DNA of 64,000 nt, taken from IMG/VR virus record IMGVR_UViG_3300042691_039251, positions 25,679-89,678 of that record; one strand, 5' to 3'. Made by a program: the position numbers and the translations under genes. Below, in pieces: positions 8,091 to 17,194 of this stretch (positions within the stretch are counted from its first letter, which is position 1; each line of letters starts with the position of its first letter). The notes below the pieces were generated by a model. That model made no database searches. It was given only the letters and a program-made list of their open reading frames with translations, and was not told the DNA's origin. Source of the stretch: a virus.

Positions 8091-9827
8091 ATGGTAGTAA
8101 TATATGTGACCAGAAATCTGGACCAATACCAGAAGACATTAGATTACACGAGAAGCACTTTCGTTGAAGGTATTAAGTACCTAATTATCCCGCCGACAGA
8201 GGCTAGAGGCGAGGTTTTATTTCAAGATGCAAGGATCGAATCTCCCAGCACAGCTGACAAGGGTCTACAGGAGATTCTGTACGAAACTGTCTTATCTTTG
8301 GCTGAAGATGAGATTCTCTTCGTTCCAGAAGGCAGGTTCGTCTCACCTGAATTTTTTAATAGAAGCATTTCGAGGACTCTCTTCTACGAAGAAGAAGGAG
8401 ATTCTTGGGGAGCTCTGGTGGAAAAAGGAGAGCTCTTCCCTACTGGGAAAAGACACTTCGATTGGATCAATCTCCAGAGCCTTGATCTTCCCAGAGAAGA
8501 CTTTTCTCTCTTTCCTAGGATTGAGTCTCTTCAGAAAAAAGCTGCTCTGCCCAGGATCCTGGTCTTTGGTGACGAGAACGTGCAGTTGAAAAGCATACCT
8601 ACGCCAGGAAGTTACGAGTCAGATGAGCTCGAAGTCTTTTCTGCTTATACTTCAAAAAACGCAAAGAAGCTCATTTCTGAGCTCGATCCTGACGTGATCC
8701 TCACGCTGGGAGAATCCTACAAGCTCTACCCTGAGCTCGAAAAGATGCCCTCTTGGCTGAAGCACCGCTGGATCCACGAGAACAAATTGAACGAGACGAC
8801 CGGGCAGAGATGTTACGAGCACGCTCTTCACATAATGACTCAAAAGGCAGATGAGTATCCTCTGATCAGCATCATCACGCCTGTCAGAAACATCGGTGAG
8901 AAATTGAGACAGACTTATGAGTCTGTAGCGGCTCAGACTTGGTGGAACTGGGAATGGATCCTCGTCAACGACGGAGACGACGAGATCACTGATCAAATAG
9001 CAAGAGAAATCTCAGCACAAGAGCCTAGAGTGAAATACTACGACATCAAGCCTCGATCTCAAAACAGAGTCGGTGAAGCGAAGTTCAGAGCCTTTTCTCT
9101 TTCTGAAGGAGATTTCTTGGTCGAGCTCGATCACGATGATATGTTGACTCCCGAGGCAATAGAACTCGTGGCTCTCGCTTTTGAAAAATACCCCAACGCT
9201 GGCTTCTGCTACTCTAACTATGCCGAGGTTGACGTCAATTTTAACGACCTCTCTTACGGTGGAGATTCCTTTGCTTACGGATACGGTCTCTACACGAGCT
9301 TTCACAGAGAAGGGAAATACCACACCGAGCAGCACACACCTCACATCAACCCAGTCTCGATCAGGAGCAATGTGGCAATGCCTAACCACCTCAGAGCTTG
9401 GAGGAGATCGACTTATTTTGAGATCGGAGGCCACAGCCGCAGAATGTCAGTGATGGACGACTTGGACATCATCATCAGAACATTCCTCAAGACTGAGATC
9501 GTGAAGATCGATTGGATGTGTTATTGGCAGTTCTATTTTGGTCTCTTCTACAACGAGAGCTCGACTACTAACACGCAGAACCTAGTCCGAATGGACATTC
9601 AGAGAAGAGCGAGAACTCTCTGTAACATTTACAACGAGAGGATCAGGGATAGATTTGAGAAGGATTTCGACCTCATCGATTGGGCCTACGAACAGAATCC
9701 TAGTGATCCGAGAAACATTTCACCGGTCCACGGATCGGGAGAGAACAGAGTGAACTACGTTCTCGATAGAGAGACCATCGAGAAACACCTTTACTATAGA
9801 GGGCTGAAGAGCGTTTATAAAAGCTAG
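8091..9827 (+). CDS. Two-part protein with C-terminal family 2 glycosyltransferase
   Basis: 578 residues. Residues 1-255 are of unknown fold and include several alpha/beta stretches (ILVFGDENVQ, DVILTLGESY) that could be a second nucleotide-binding domain. Residues 257 onward are a clear GT2 domain: PLISIITPVRN, then WEWILVNDGDD (about 290), then LVELDHDDMLTPEA (about 344) as the DxD, and the later SVMDDLDIIIR as the catalytic-base region. It ends by a 4-base convergent overlap with the reverse-strand SpeD-like gene. Glycosyl transfer is well supported; the acceptor is not. Confidence 0.85.
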   Translation: MVVIYVTRNLDQYQKTLDYTRSTFVEGIKYLIIPPTEARGEVLFQDARIESPSTADKGLQEILYETVLSLAEDEILFVPEGRFVSPEFFNRSISRTLFYEEEGDSWGALVEKGELFPTGKRHFDWINLQSLDLPREDFSLFPRIESLQKKAALPRILVFGDENVQLKSIPTPGSYESDELEVFSAYTSKNAKKLISELDPDVILTLGESYKLYPELEKMPSWLKHRWIHENKLNETTGQRCYEHALHIMTQKADEYPLISIITPVRNIGEKLRQTYESVAAQTWWNWEWILVNDGDDEITDQIAREISAQEPRVKYYDIKPRSQNRVGEAKFRAFSLSEGDFLVELDHDDMLTPEAIELVALAFEKYPNAGFCYSNYAEVDVNFNDLSYGGDSFAYGYGLYTSFHREGKYHTEQHTPHINPVSIRSNVAMPNHLRAWRRSTYFEIGGHSRRMSVMDDLDIIIRTFLKTEIVKIDWMCYWQFYFGLFYNESSTTNTQNLVRMDIQRRARTLCNIYNERIRDRFEKDFDLIDWAYEQNPSDPRNISPVHGSGENRVNYVLDRETIEKHLYYRGLKSVYKS

Positions 9828-10213
9828 AGTCTTCCCTGAGAATTTACTGAGAGACAATCATTACGATCGATCATCATCCAATGACCGCCGATAAGACCGA
9901 AAATATCGAGGTGGTCTTTTACTGTCTCAAGATCAAAGCACTTACAAGAATAAATGTCGAATTGAAAGAGATATGGGTGAACGCTGTCCCAGATGTGGAT
10001 GCTAGCGTGAGAAGTGGCCAAAGTCACTGTCCCAGTAAGACCTTCGTTGCCAGGAGCGTCGACGTAGACGGACGTAGGACCGCCGACGACTTCCATGTTT
10101 ACTTTATGGACGAGGTCTATGAACCATTGGTTAAGTACTGAAGTCTCACGTGGAGGGTTTTGAAAGTAACCCTTGATGAGGAGATGCTGATGGAAGGGCA
10201 CAAATGTGTCCAT
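9824..10213 (-). CDS. speD: S-adenosylmethionine decarboxylase-like, pyruvoyl-dependent (SpeD family)
   Basis: 129 residues from the start at 10213; an upstream start at 10264 would give 146. The shorter form fits class 1b SpeD lengths and has promoter boxes at the right distance. Seen: HQHLLIKGYF near the N-terminus, GTVTLATSHASIHIW with the self-cleaving serine at 68 and His73, and DIYSCKC supplying the catalytic cysteine (90). Family role: self-cleavage creates a pyruvoyl group used to decarboxylate AdoMet for spermidine synthesis; some homologues act on ornithine or arginine. Odd: the Glu normally before the cleaved Ser is Thr, and HTWPE reads HIWDS. The only reverse-strand gene, convergent with the GT2 gene. 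Confidence 0.8.
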   Translation of the reverse strand: MDTFVPFHQHLLIKGYFQNPPRETSVLNQWFIDLVHKVNMEVVGGPTSVYVDAPGNEGLTGTVTLATSHASIHIWDSVHPYLFQFDIYSCKCFDLETVKDHLDIFGLIGGHWMMIDRNDCLSVNSQGRL

Positions 10214-10226
10214 TAGATGTCTTATT

Positions 10227-10258
10227 TGTTTATATTTAATGAGAAATTGCAAAGAAAA
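10227..10258 (-). promoter_or_regulatory. Candidate promoter for the SpeD-like gene
   Basis: On the minus strand TTTTCT (10258-10253), 18 bases, then TATAAACA (10234-10227), 13 bases before the ATG at 10213. The -33-like box and spacing match the phage consensus; the -7-like box matches only its TA. It favours the shorter SpeD start. Confidence 0.4.
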
Positions 10259-10276
10259 TGACATCTTGAGATTTTA

Positions 10277-10308
10277 TTTTCTCTTTTCAGCAAAGATTTC
10301 TATCTTTA
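10277..10308 (+). promoter_or_regulatory. Phage promoter TTTTCT-N18-TATCTTTA
   Basis: TTTTCT at 10277-10282 and TATCTTTA at 10301-10308 with exactly 18 bases between, 15 bases before the ATG at 10324. One of several sites with the same boxes and spacing. Divergent from the SpeD promoter. Confidence 0.65.
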
Positions 10309-10323
10309 GAAAACTTTAGAAAC

Positions 10324-10581
10324 ATGACACTAGAAGAATTAAAAGAACTACCTGCACACACGGTGTTCGCAACCGGAATCTCTAACAGCCCAAGGCTCCA
10401 CAAAGATCAGGTCCGTTGGGTTGCGAAGAGAGGCTATATTCACGACTGGGCAGTCTATTACTCAACTGCTGATAAAACGGTCGAAGAAATTACGAAGTGG
10501 GGCAGCAAAATCCACTCCTTGGATCTAGTTAAAGAACTCGTGGTTTGCGATGAGCCAATGATTAAAATGTACAGACAATGA
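10324..10581 (+). CDS. Conserved-looking small phage protein, unknown
   Basis: 85 residues. TLEELKELPAHTVFATG and VRWVAKRGYIHDWAVYY resemble a small protein found in many tailed phages, of unknown function. No catalytic motif. Directly follows a strong promoter match and overlaps the next gene by four bases, so it leads an operon running to about 11.8 kb. Confidence 0.7.
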   Translation: MTLEELKELPAHTVFATGISNSPRLHKDQVRWVAKRGYIHDWAVYYSTADKTVEEITKWGSKIHSLDLVKELVVCDEPMIKMYRQ

Positions 10582-10844
10582 AAAAAGCACTAGAGAGAGT
10601 CGGGATCTTTTTTCTTTTCGTAATCTTCCTTGTTTTTCTAGGCGGATTCTATCTAGGAACGAGATACACAGACAACAAAATCGGCGTTGATTCTCTGCAA
10701 CACAAAGTCGACAGCCTCCACGACGAGAACTTTATAATTGGAGTCGAACTAATGAGATGGGAATCCACGATCGATTGGTACCGAGAAGCAAATCCCAAAG
10801 AGGCCAAAAGGCTCGAAGATTGGAGATCACAAAACACTGAATAA
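10578..10844 (+). CDS. Single-pass membrane protein with coiled coil, unknown
   Basis: 88 residues: a basic start, one hydrophobic segment at about 8-27 (VGIFFLFVIFLVFLGGFYLG), then a charged heptad-like region (VDSLQHKVDSLHDEN). The layout is that of small phage inner-membrane proteins such as i-spanin-like or Rz-like proteins, but the lysis gene lies 38 kb away, so that is speculation. TAATG overlap with the next gene. Confidence 0.65.
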   Translation: MKKALERVGIFFLFVIFLVFLGGFYLGTRYTDNKIGVDSLQHKVDSLHDENFIIGVELMRWESTIDWYREANPKEAKRLEDWRSQNTE

Positions 10845-11338
10845 TGACTACAAAAGAGATCATAGCTAAATATCCTAAGATCTTCCAGCCGTATGAAGGC
10901 AATCCAGAAAATGTGAACTGGTACGGAGTACCAAAAGGCTGGCTCTGGGTGATCGACTCTCTCTGCGCATCGATCCAGAACTATTGCGATTCATCCATCT
11001 CAAAGATGAATCCCGATTACGTAGAAGGGTCTGTCTACGATAAAGAAGACACAAAGACTCACAGATACTTACAGATTCCTCGAGAACAGGTGGTCTGCGT
11101 TCAGATGAAAGAAAAGTTCGGAGGGTTGAGGTTCTACACTGACGGACACAACGAGACAGTCGAGGGAATGATCAGAATGGCTGAGCAGATCTGTTCAGAA
11201 ACTTGTGAGACTTGTGAGACTCGTGAAGGCGTAGGCTACACTCGAGGTTGGATCACGGTCCGTTGCAGAGCTTGTGCCGAGGAGGCCGGAAAAGAATGGG
11301 TAAGCACTGAAGATTGGAAAGCAAAAATAAAGATATGA
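10844..11338 (+). CDS. Phage protein with C-terminal zinc-binding cysteines, unknown
   Basis: 164 residues. The N-terminal part (YPKIFQPYEGNPEN, then WYGVPKGW) and VQMKEKFGGLRFY look like a protein widespread in tailed phages. The C-terminal part carries CSETCETCETREGVGY and VRCRACAEEA, two CxxC-type pairs likely to bind one zinc ion. The metal site suggests nucleic acid or protein contact; the function is unknown. Confidence 0.7.
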   Translation: MTTKEIIAKYPKIFQPYEGNPENVNWYGVPKGWLWVIDSLCASIQNYCDSSISKMNPDYVEGSVYDKEDTKTHRYLQIPREQVVCVQMKEKFGGLRFYTDGHNETVEGMIRMAEQICSETCETCETREGVGYTRGWITVRCRACAEEAGKEWVSTEDWKAKIKI

Positions 11339-11814
11339 CAAAGACGAAGAAAAAGAAAGAAGAGAAGAAAGAGCTCAGCCCGAAAGAGATCGCTTGGAGC
11401 GTCTTTCTAGAAGACTACGATGATCCTGAGATCGAGAAGCGGTACGAGGGTTTCATCAAGAATTTAGAATGGAAGAAGAAGAGACACGACGATCTCGTCG
11501 GACCCCTCGATGAGACGATCGAAGAATATGAGGCATTAGGAGAGATCCTCTCAGGTCTGGTGAAACAGGGTCACTTTAGCTATGAGAATGACACTCTCAT
11601 ACCTAAGTTGAAAGAGCTCGAGAAAAAGGCTGATGAGATGAGGGTTGAGATCATGGGATTGAAAGCAGACTTTAACAAAGAACACACGCTGATCAAGAAA
11701 TACGAGGACGCTGCAGAGAACAAGCTCTTCTACCACTGGAGGTATTTGAAAGCGTTCGATCCCGAAGTTCCAGTCTGGACAGAGTTCAGAGCAAAATGGT
11801 CTAAAATCTTTTAA
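11335..11814 (+). CDS. Coiled-coil protein, unknown
   Basis: 159 residues from the ATG at 11335, which overlaps the previous stop as ATGA (an in-frame ATG at 11314 lies inside the upstream gene). The Lys/Glu-rich N-terminus is followed by long charged helices (for example LKELEKKADEMRVEIMGLK), a probable coiled coil, and an aromatic C-terminal part (FYHWRYLKAF). No family recognised. Last gene before the promoter at 11873. Confidence 0.65.
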   Translation: MTKTKKKKEEKKELSPKEIAWSVFLEDYDDPEIEKRYEGFIKNLEWKKKRHDDLVGPLDETIEEYEALGEILSGLVKQGHFSYENDTLIPKLKELEKKADEMRVEIMGLKADFNKEHTLIKKYEDAAENKLFYHWRYLKAFDPEVPVWTEFRAKWSKIF

Positions 11815-11872
11815 AAAGTTTCAAAAAAGTTTCATTTTATTTTTTATGTCGTGTTTTTTTATTAAATTTGTA

Positions 11873-11880
11873 TATCACAA
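11873..11880 (+). promoter_or_regulatory. Bacteroidota-type -7 box (TAAATTTG)
   Basis: TAAATTTG matches the TAnnTTTG -7 consensus known for Bacteroidota housekeeping promoters, in an AT-rich gap, 14 bases before the ATG at 11895. No convincing -33 TTG or TTTTCT is seen at the usual spacing, so it may be used by a different sigma factor than the phage-type promoters. Confidence 0.5.
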
Positions 11881-11894
11881 AACAATAACACCAC

Positions 11895-12080
11895 ATGGCA
11901 ACATTCAAGCTAAGACAGGACTACTATGGCAACAAGGACTATGGTAAACGCGCATTCTACCTTCTCGATGAGAACGGTAACCAAACACACGATTTCGTCT
12001 TTATCGACGAAGTTGATGAATGGGCGGATTCGATGAGATCGGAAGGACACACAGTTGAAATCGAATACTCAGAAGAATAA
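11895..12080 (+). CDS. Small phage protein, unknown
   Basis: 61 residues, acidic, with aromatic residues spread evenly (RQDYYGNKDYGKRAFYLLDE). Flanked by its own promoter-like box and a strong terminator 7 bases after the stop, so it is probably made from a monocistronic message, perhaps abundant. No family recognised. Confidence 0.65.
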   Translation: MATFKLRQDYYGNKDYGKRAFYLLDENGNQTHDFVFIDEVDEWADSMRSEGHTVEIEYSEE

Positions 12081-12087
12081 CTAACAC

Positions 12088-12114
12088 GGGGTGGTGGACA
12101 ACCACCCCATTTTT
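12088..12114 (+). terminator. Rho-independent terminator
   Basis: Perfect 8-bp stem GGGGTGGT (12088-12095) / ACCACCCC (12101-12108), 5-base loop, then ATTTTT. Confidence 0.9.
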
Positions 12115-12135
12115 CAATCTAAAACTCACACCACC

Positions 12136-12426
12136 ATGTCAAGAGGAACAGACTTTAAAATCATCACACTCTCCAACAGAGAAACAGACGAAGAAGTAGA
12201 CGTTTACGTACGTTACAGCTGGTACTATGCACCAGGCGTCCACACGATGCCTAACGGAGATCCCGGTTATCCCGACGAAAGCGAAATCGAGATCAAGGAC
12301 TTCCACCTCAGCGAAGCACCTAACGATCCCATTCCCGATTGGGTCGACGAAGGAATGATAGAAGAAGCAATCTGGGAAGCCGGAGATGTCTTCACACAAG
12401 ACTCAGATTACGATTTTGACTACTAA
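12136..12426 (+). CDS. Acidic phage protein, unknown
   Basis: 96 residues from the ATG at 12136. The frame also opens at 12091, but that start lies inside the terminator hairpin. The protein is acidic, ending in a run rich in Asp, Tyr and Phe (QDSDYDFDY). Charge and length recall small DNA-mimic or inhibitor proteins, which is only a guess. No family recognised. Confidence 0.65.
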   Translation: MSRGTDFKIITLSNRETDEEVDVYVRYSWYYAPGVHTMPNGDPGYPDESEIEIKDFHLSEAPNDPIPDWVDEGMIEEAIWEAGDVFTQDSDYDFDY

Positions 12427-12438
12427 ACGCTCATTCAG

Positions 12439-12774
12439 ATGAATATCGAAATACTTTCAAACTCTTCAGCAGCTAACGGAACATCTTTTCACGGTCAGAT
12501 GTTCTATGCTACACCGCAGCAGCTCACCGACATCTTCGGTCCAGCTGAATACATCTACAATGACGGGGAGGGCAAAGTCAACTTTGAATGGACTTTGAAC
12601 TTGGTCGATCCAGAAACCGAAACTGAAAAGCCCTTCACCATCTACGACTGGAAAGAGTACAGAAGGCTTTCAATGGACGAAAAGATAGAATGGCACGTCG
12701 GAGCACACGACAGCTACACAGGTCTTCTCGCTCGAATTGCTATCATTGATGCACTAACTCCAAACGCTTCCTGA
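12439..12774 (+). CDS. Small phage protein, unknown
   Basis: 111 residues. The pattern FYATPQQLTDIFGPAEYI, then KVNFEWTLNL, then FTIYDWKEYR, then EWHVGAHD resembles a family of small alpha/beta phage proteins seen in many genomes without assigned function. No metal or nucleotide motif. Last small gene before the fibre cluster. Confidence 0.7.
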   Translation: MNIEILSNSSAANGTSFHGQMFYATPQQLTDIFGPAEYIYNDGEGKVNFEWTLNLVDPETETEKPFTIYDWKEYRRLSMDEKIEWHVGAHDSYTGLLARIAIIDALTPNAS

Positions 12775-12792
12775 TCTAACTCTTTTCTCCAA

Positions 12793-12829
12793 AGATAGAT
12801 ATGCCAAAGCAATAATTAGTTTTGGCCGG
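12793..12829 (+). repeat. Fibre leader element, copy 1
   Basis: AGATAGATA, then GCCAAA (12803-12808), 12 bases, then TTTGGC (12821-12826), which contains the TTG start codon of the first fibre gene. GCCAAA and TTTGGC can pair, placing the start codon in a stem. Confidence 0.6.
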
Positions 12830-15800
12830 ATATCGCATTACCAACACCTCAGGCATCGCTCTCAATACAGATAACGAGGGCATCAGCATTCCCACCACGA
12901 ACAATGTGGCCGGGCTGAGGACGACCGGAGTACCAACCGGTTCAATCATCTTCAACACTGCTGATAGCCAGTTCTACGGTTTCAACGGAACGAGCTGGGT
13001 GAGGACGAGCACCTCTGGGACCTCGGGTTCTGCAGGGACTGCAGGTTCGAGCGGAACAAGCGGAACCTCAGGTTCTAGCGGAACTGCTGGGACTTCGGGT
13101 TCTAGCGGAACTGCCGGAACTTCGGGCATTGAGGGCCCACAAGGCATCCAGGGTCCACAGGGACCTCAAGGGCCTATCGGACCACAAGGAATCCAAGGAC
13201 CTATTGGTCCACAGGGATTCCAAGGACCAGGAGGCACGAGTGGATCAAGCGGAACTGCTGGGACTTCGGGTTCGAGCGGAACTGCTGGGACGAGCGGTAC
13301 TAGTGGAATACAAGGACCTCAGGGTCAGACTGGACCGCAGGGTCAGACTGGACCTCAGGGAAATACTGGACCTCAAGGCAACCAAGGTCCCATCGGACCG
13401 CAAGGCGTACAAGGACCGGGCGGAACAAGCGGTACTAGCGGAAATAGCGGAACTTCAGGAACCAGCGGTGGACAGGGTCCACAAGGTCCACAGGGACCAA
13501 TCGGGCCTCAAGGCTTACAGGGACCACAAGGTGCCCAAGGACCTATTGGACCACAGGGAAATCAAGGACCAGGAGGAAGCAGTGGAACCAGCGGCGGACA
13601 GGGGCCTGGTGGATCTTCAGGAACAAGCGGAACAAGCGGAGCTCAAGGTCCACAAGGAGCCCAAGGGCCGATAGGACCGGGCACTGTCAGTGGAACTACT
13701 AATTACGTTTCTAAATTTACTAATAGCACTTCTTTAGGAAATTCCATCATATACGATGACGGCAGCAGTGTAGGCATCAATGTGATTCCTACAGCACCTT
13801 TACATCTCTACAAGGCTTCGAACGCCTTTATGCAGATACAGTCAGCAGGTGGTAGTTATTCCTATTTAGAACTCGCTACACCATCAAGCGGAAGCGGCTA
13901 CATCATCAAAAATCTAACCACAGGAAACAGTGCTCTGAATAAGAGTTTATATCTGTGGAATGCCGATGGAGCAGTTCAATTCGTCCCTAGCGGTGTAATA
14001 GGAAATGCAACCACGGTCGATACAAGCGGCAACTTGGGAGTAAAAGTGATTCCAAGCGCATGGAGCCAGTTCTCCGTTTTGCAGCTAGGAGGAAGCACTT
14101 ATGCTGGTGTTGCATCAAGTAACACTTACATCAACCTATCAACCAACGTATACTATGATGGCAGTAATTTCAAGTACATAACAAACGGCGTATCTACACG
14201 GTATCAACAATCGAGCGGAGAACACTATTGGTATACCGCGCCATCGGGAACTGCAGGCGCAACGGCGTCTCATGTTCAGTTTATGGTGTTAGATGATAGC
14301 GGTAATCTAGGCCTAGGCTCTGGCACAAACCCTGCAAACTGGGCAAGCGGAACAGAGAGCGTTTTACAGATAAAGAACGGTGCAGTTTACGGATATCAAA
14401 ATTATGAAGTTGGCCTAACAGCAAACACATACTATAATGCTGGGTGGAAATACATCGAAACACAAACTGCTGCAATGATTTATATTGCAGGCAGCATGGA
14501 TTTCAGAGTAGCAGCAGCGGGCACTGCGGGGACGGCGATCACCTGGACATCACCATTGGGCATAGCTATTACAGGGGAAGTTTCATTTACAGCTATTTCA
14601 AGATCTTGGTCTTATTCAGCACCTTCTACAACCTACAAAAATATAGATTGGGGAGGTGGTGGAGCACTATTCAGAGATTCTTATGATTCTTACCTAACGT
14701 CAAACACATATTATAGCACAGCAGGATGGAAAGCTAAATATACACATAGTGGTGGTATTGGTACGTGGAGAATGTTAGGAGGTGATGTTGCTTGGCATAC
14801 GTATGATGGTTCTGTAACAGCAGGAACTGTGTATAGTATGACTGATAAGTTTTTTATATCTAAATCAGGTAACGTAGGAATAGGAGAGGCTGTTGATACG
14901 TTTCCTAACGGAGATTCACTGCTCATTAAAAATAGCGGTGTTTGGAATGTCACCATCGGTTTGCAAAATACAGGAACGGGCGGCAGAAAGTGGAACATAT
15001 TCAGTACAAACGACACATTTAGCCAAGGCGGCGGAAAGCTGCTGTTCTATCACGCTACATCTAGTAGCAATCCAATGTTGATTGATGGTTCAGATAGAGT
15101 TTGCATAAATACCATTACTGCGAGCAGCACCTATGGAACATTGACGGTAGCCGGTGTAGGTATAACGATAGCTAATGACGGTAATGCCAAACTGCAAATA
15201 GGCAGATATTCATCAGGCGTGCCTAACTCTTATATTAAATTAGGAACAAGTTCCAATAGTCTTCGCATCACAAACAATAATGACACTGCTGATGTATTTA
15301 CGATAGAAAATGGAGGTAACGTTGGAATTGGTACTACTTCGCCTGCATGTAGACTGCATATAGAAAGTGCATCGGCGTCTTATGGACAATTTAGAATTAC
15401 AAGCACGAGCAACAATACAGGAGAAGCTAGCATAAATTTCGGTAGAACAGACCAGGCCATAGATAGTAGATGGACTGTTGGCCAAGGCGTAGCTAGCATA
15501 GGAGACAGTTTTGGATTTTATACAGGCGGTAGCCCCAAAGTAGTTATCAACACTAGCGGTGATGTTGGAATTGGTGCCACTCTACCTGGATCTAAACTAG
15601 ACGTTAGAGCAGGATCAAACTATCCACTAATTTTAGATTCTACTCAACAATATCTGTTAGGTTTATATAGAGACGGAACGGCAGAATGGTGGTTAGCTGT
15701 TAGTGGAGGCGATTTGAAAATTCATGAAAATGGAGTAGGAGATCAAATCATTTTTAAAGCTGGAGGCAATGTAGGGATTGGGGTATCTCCAAACACTAAA

Positions 15801-17168
15801 TTAGACGTAAATGGAACGGGATTATTCAGAGGTAGAGTAACACTGGGAGCAGGCATTACTACTGGTCAAACTTACGGTCAACTGAATGTTTGGGATACAG
15901 CATCAGGGAGCGGGTCAAGCCGTATGGCTGATTTTACCAATGGCACAGATGCTAACATGAACTTTTATGTTAGTCAAATTGGTGCCACTACTAAATACGC
16001 TGAGATTGCAAGCTATTCTACGCTTCCTTTAGTATTGAACAAAACATCAGGCGGTAATGTTGGAATTAACATTTATGACCCTGCACATAAATTAACCGTT
16101 CAGAATGGAGATATTGCAATAGGTAATGGTAACCAAACATCAGGTGACTTCTCTCAAGCTCAGGCTTTACATTTTCTGAACGAAACGACAACTCCTTTAG
16201 CTACCATCAAAGCCGTACGTGTCAATTGGGCTCAAGGACAAACAGATTTAACGTTCTCAACTTACAACTCAGGAATGAGTGAAAAGGTGAGAATTGCATA
16301 TAACGGAGCTGTCGGTATTGGAACAACAAATTTAACAGGCTTAACGGGTAGTTGTCTATACATTAGAGCAACCTCATCCAACGTAGGTCAATCAGCAATT
16401 TCCATTCAAGATTACTTAGCTAGAAATCGCTGGGTGATTAACGGCCAAGACGGCGCAGACAATTTTTCTTTAAACATTTACTCTGCACCGAGTGCAAGCA
16501 ATGACTTTACTCGAAGATTAAGAATCGGCCAAGACGGCGTATTCTCATTCGGCGGCACAGACACAACTTACAGATACAATTTTGAAGCAGGCTCGGTCTA
16601 CATTCCAGGTGGTCAGGGTGGCAACGTAAGCACAGCTTACACTTCTTGGAACCAGCTCGTATTCGGTGATCAATACTCTGACGTAGCACGTGGCCCTAAC
16701 AAAATAGTCACTTATGGTAGAGGCGGCGGTTGGGTCGCAGGTATCGGAATACATAACGACACTCAAGCTTATTACGCCGGAGGCACTCACAAATTCTACA
16801 AGTTCGATGGTACTACAGCTACTCTCAATCTGAGCCTCGACGGCAGCGGAAACTTAGTAGCCACGGGAGACGTTACAGCCTACTCAGACATCAGGCTCAA
16901 GGAGAACATCGACACTATAAGCTCGGCCTTGGAGAAGACTCTCCGTCTCAGAGGAGTCTACTACAATAAAATAGGAGAGGAAAAAAGAAGTCTCGGAGTC
17001 ATTGCTCAAGAAGTCGAGGAAGTCATTCCTGAAGTCGTCTCTGAGCTCGAAGGATATAAGGGTGTCTCTTATGGAAACATGGTCGGTCTCCTCATCGAGG
17101 CCGTAAAAGAGCTGAACAAGAAAATTGAAGCACAAGACGAATTGATCAAATCTCTCTTAGATAGATAA
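12822..17168 (+). CDS. Collagen-like tail fibre with S74 chaperone, paralogue 1
   Basis: 1448 residues from a TTG codon, the start shared in position by five paralogues. Residues 1-65 are the conserved N-terminal module ([32 protein letters not shown]), probably for attachment. Residues 66-287 are Gly-X-Y triplets, alternating GTS/GSS/GTA blocks with GPQ/GPI blocks, expected to form a collagen-like triple helix. The long middle has many repeats of the [10 protein letters not shown]...LHIE type. Residues from about 1352 form an S74 intramolecular chaperone ([11 protein letters not shown] with the Ser-Asp autocleavage dyad, [26 protein letters not shown]), which trimerises the fibre and is then cut off. 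Presumed host-receptor-binding fibre. Confidence 0.93.
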   Translation: MAGYRITNTSGIALNTDNEGISIPTTNNVAGLRTTGVPTGSIIFNTADSQFYGFNGTSWVRTSTSGTSGSAGTAGSSGTSGTSGSSGTAGTSGSSGTAGTSGIEGPQGIQGPQGPQGPIGPQGIQGPIGPQGFQGPGGTSGSSGTAGTSGSSGTAGTSGTSGIQGPQGQTGPQGQTGPQGNTGPQGNQGPIGPQGVQGPGGTSGTSGNSGTSGTSGGQGPQGPQGPIGPQGLQGPQGAQGPIGPQGNQGPGGSSGTSGGQGPGGSSGTSGTSGAQGPQGAQGPIGPGTVSGTTNYVSKFTNSTSLGNSIIYDDGSSVGINVIPTAPLHLYKASNAFMQIQSAGGSYSYLELATPSSGSGYIIKNLTTGNSALNKSLYLWNADGAVQFVPSGVIGNATTVDTSGNLGVKVIPSAWSQFSVLQLGGSTYAGVASSNTYINLSTNVYYDGSNFKYITNGVSTRYQQSSGEHYWYTAPSGTAGATASHVQFMVLDDSGNLGLGSGTNPANWASGTESVLQIKNGAVYGYQNYEVGLTANTYYNAGWKYIETQTAAMIYIAGSMDFRVAAAGTAGTAITWTSPLGIAITGEVSFTAISRSWSYSAPSTTYKNIDWGGGGALFRDSYDSYLTSNTYYSTAGWKAKYTHSGGIGTWRMLGGDVAWHTYDGSVTAGTVYSMTDKFFISKSGNVGIGEAVDTFPNGDSLLIKNSGVWNVTIGLQNTGTGGRKWNIFSTNDTFSQGGGKLLFYHATSSSNPMLIDGSDRVCINTITASSTYGTLTVAGVGITIANDGNAKLQIGRYSSGVPNSYIKLGTSSNSLRITNNNDTADVFTIENGGNVGIGTTSPACRLHIESASASYGQFRITSTSNNTGEASINFGRTDQAIDSRWTVGQGVASIGDSFGFYTGGSPKVVINTSGDVGIGATLPGSKLDVRAGSNYPLILDSTQQYLLGLYRDGTAEWWLAVSGGDLKIHENGVGDQIIFKAGGNVGIGVSPNTKLDVNGTGLFRGRVTLGAGITTGQTYGQLNVWDTASGSGSSRMADFTNGTDANMNFYVSQIGATTKYAEIASYSTLPLVLNKTSGGNVGINIYDPAHKLTVQNGDIAIGNGNQTSGDFSQAQALHFLNETTTPLATIKAVRVNWAQGQTDLTFSTYNSGMSEKVRIAYNGAVGIGTTNLTGLTGSCLYIRATSSNVGQSAISIQDYLARNRWVINGQDGADNFSLNIYSAPSASNDFTRRLRIGQDGVFSFGGTDTTYRYNFEAGSVYIPGGQGGNVSTAYTSWNQLVFGDQYSDVARGPNKIVTYGRGGGWVAGIGIHNDTQAYYAGGTHKFYKFDGTTATLNLSLDGSGNLVATGDVTAYSDIRLKENIDTISSALEKTLRLRGVYYNKIGEEKRSLGVIAQEVEEVIPEVVSELEGYKGVSYGNMVGLLIEAVKELNKKIEAQDELIKSLLDR

Positions 17169-17194
17169 GCCAAAGCAAATCTAGTTTTGGCCGG
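17159..17194 (+). repeat. Fibre leader element, copy 2
   Basis: AGATAGATA overlaps the end of fibre gene 1. GCCAAA (17169-17174) can pair with TTTGGC (17186-17191), which holds the TTG start at 17187. From about 17175 onward about 70 bases are nearly identical to the copy at 31.8 kb. Confidence 0.6.

Noticed and set aside
9881-10141. + strand open frame across the SpeD-like gene
   Set aside because: It is antisense to a protein with intact SpeD catalytic residues and shows no recognisable sequence.
10213-10264. Longer SpeD-like N-terminus from 10264
   Set aside because: Not excluded, but family length and promoter-like boxes at 10227-10258 favour the ATG at 10213.
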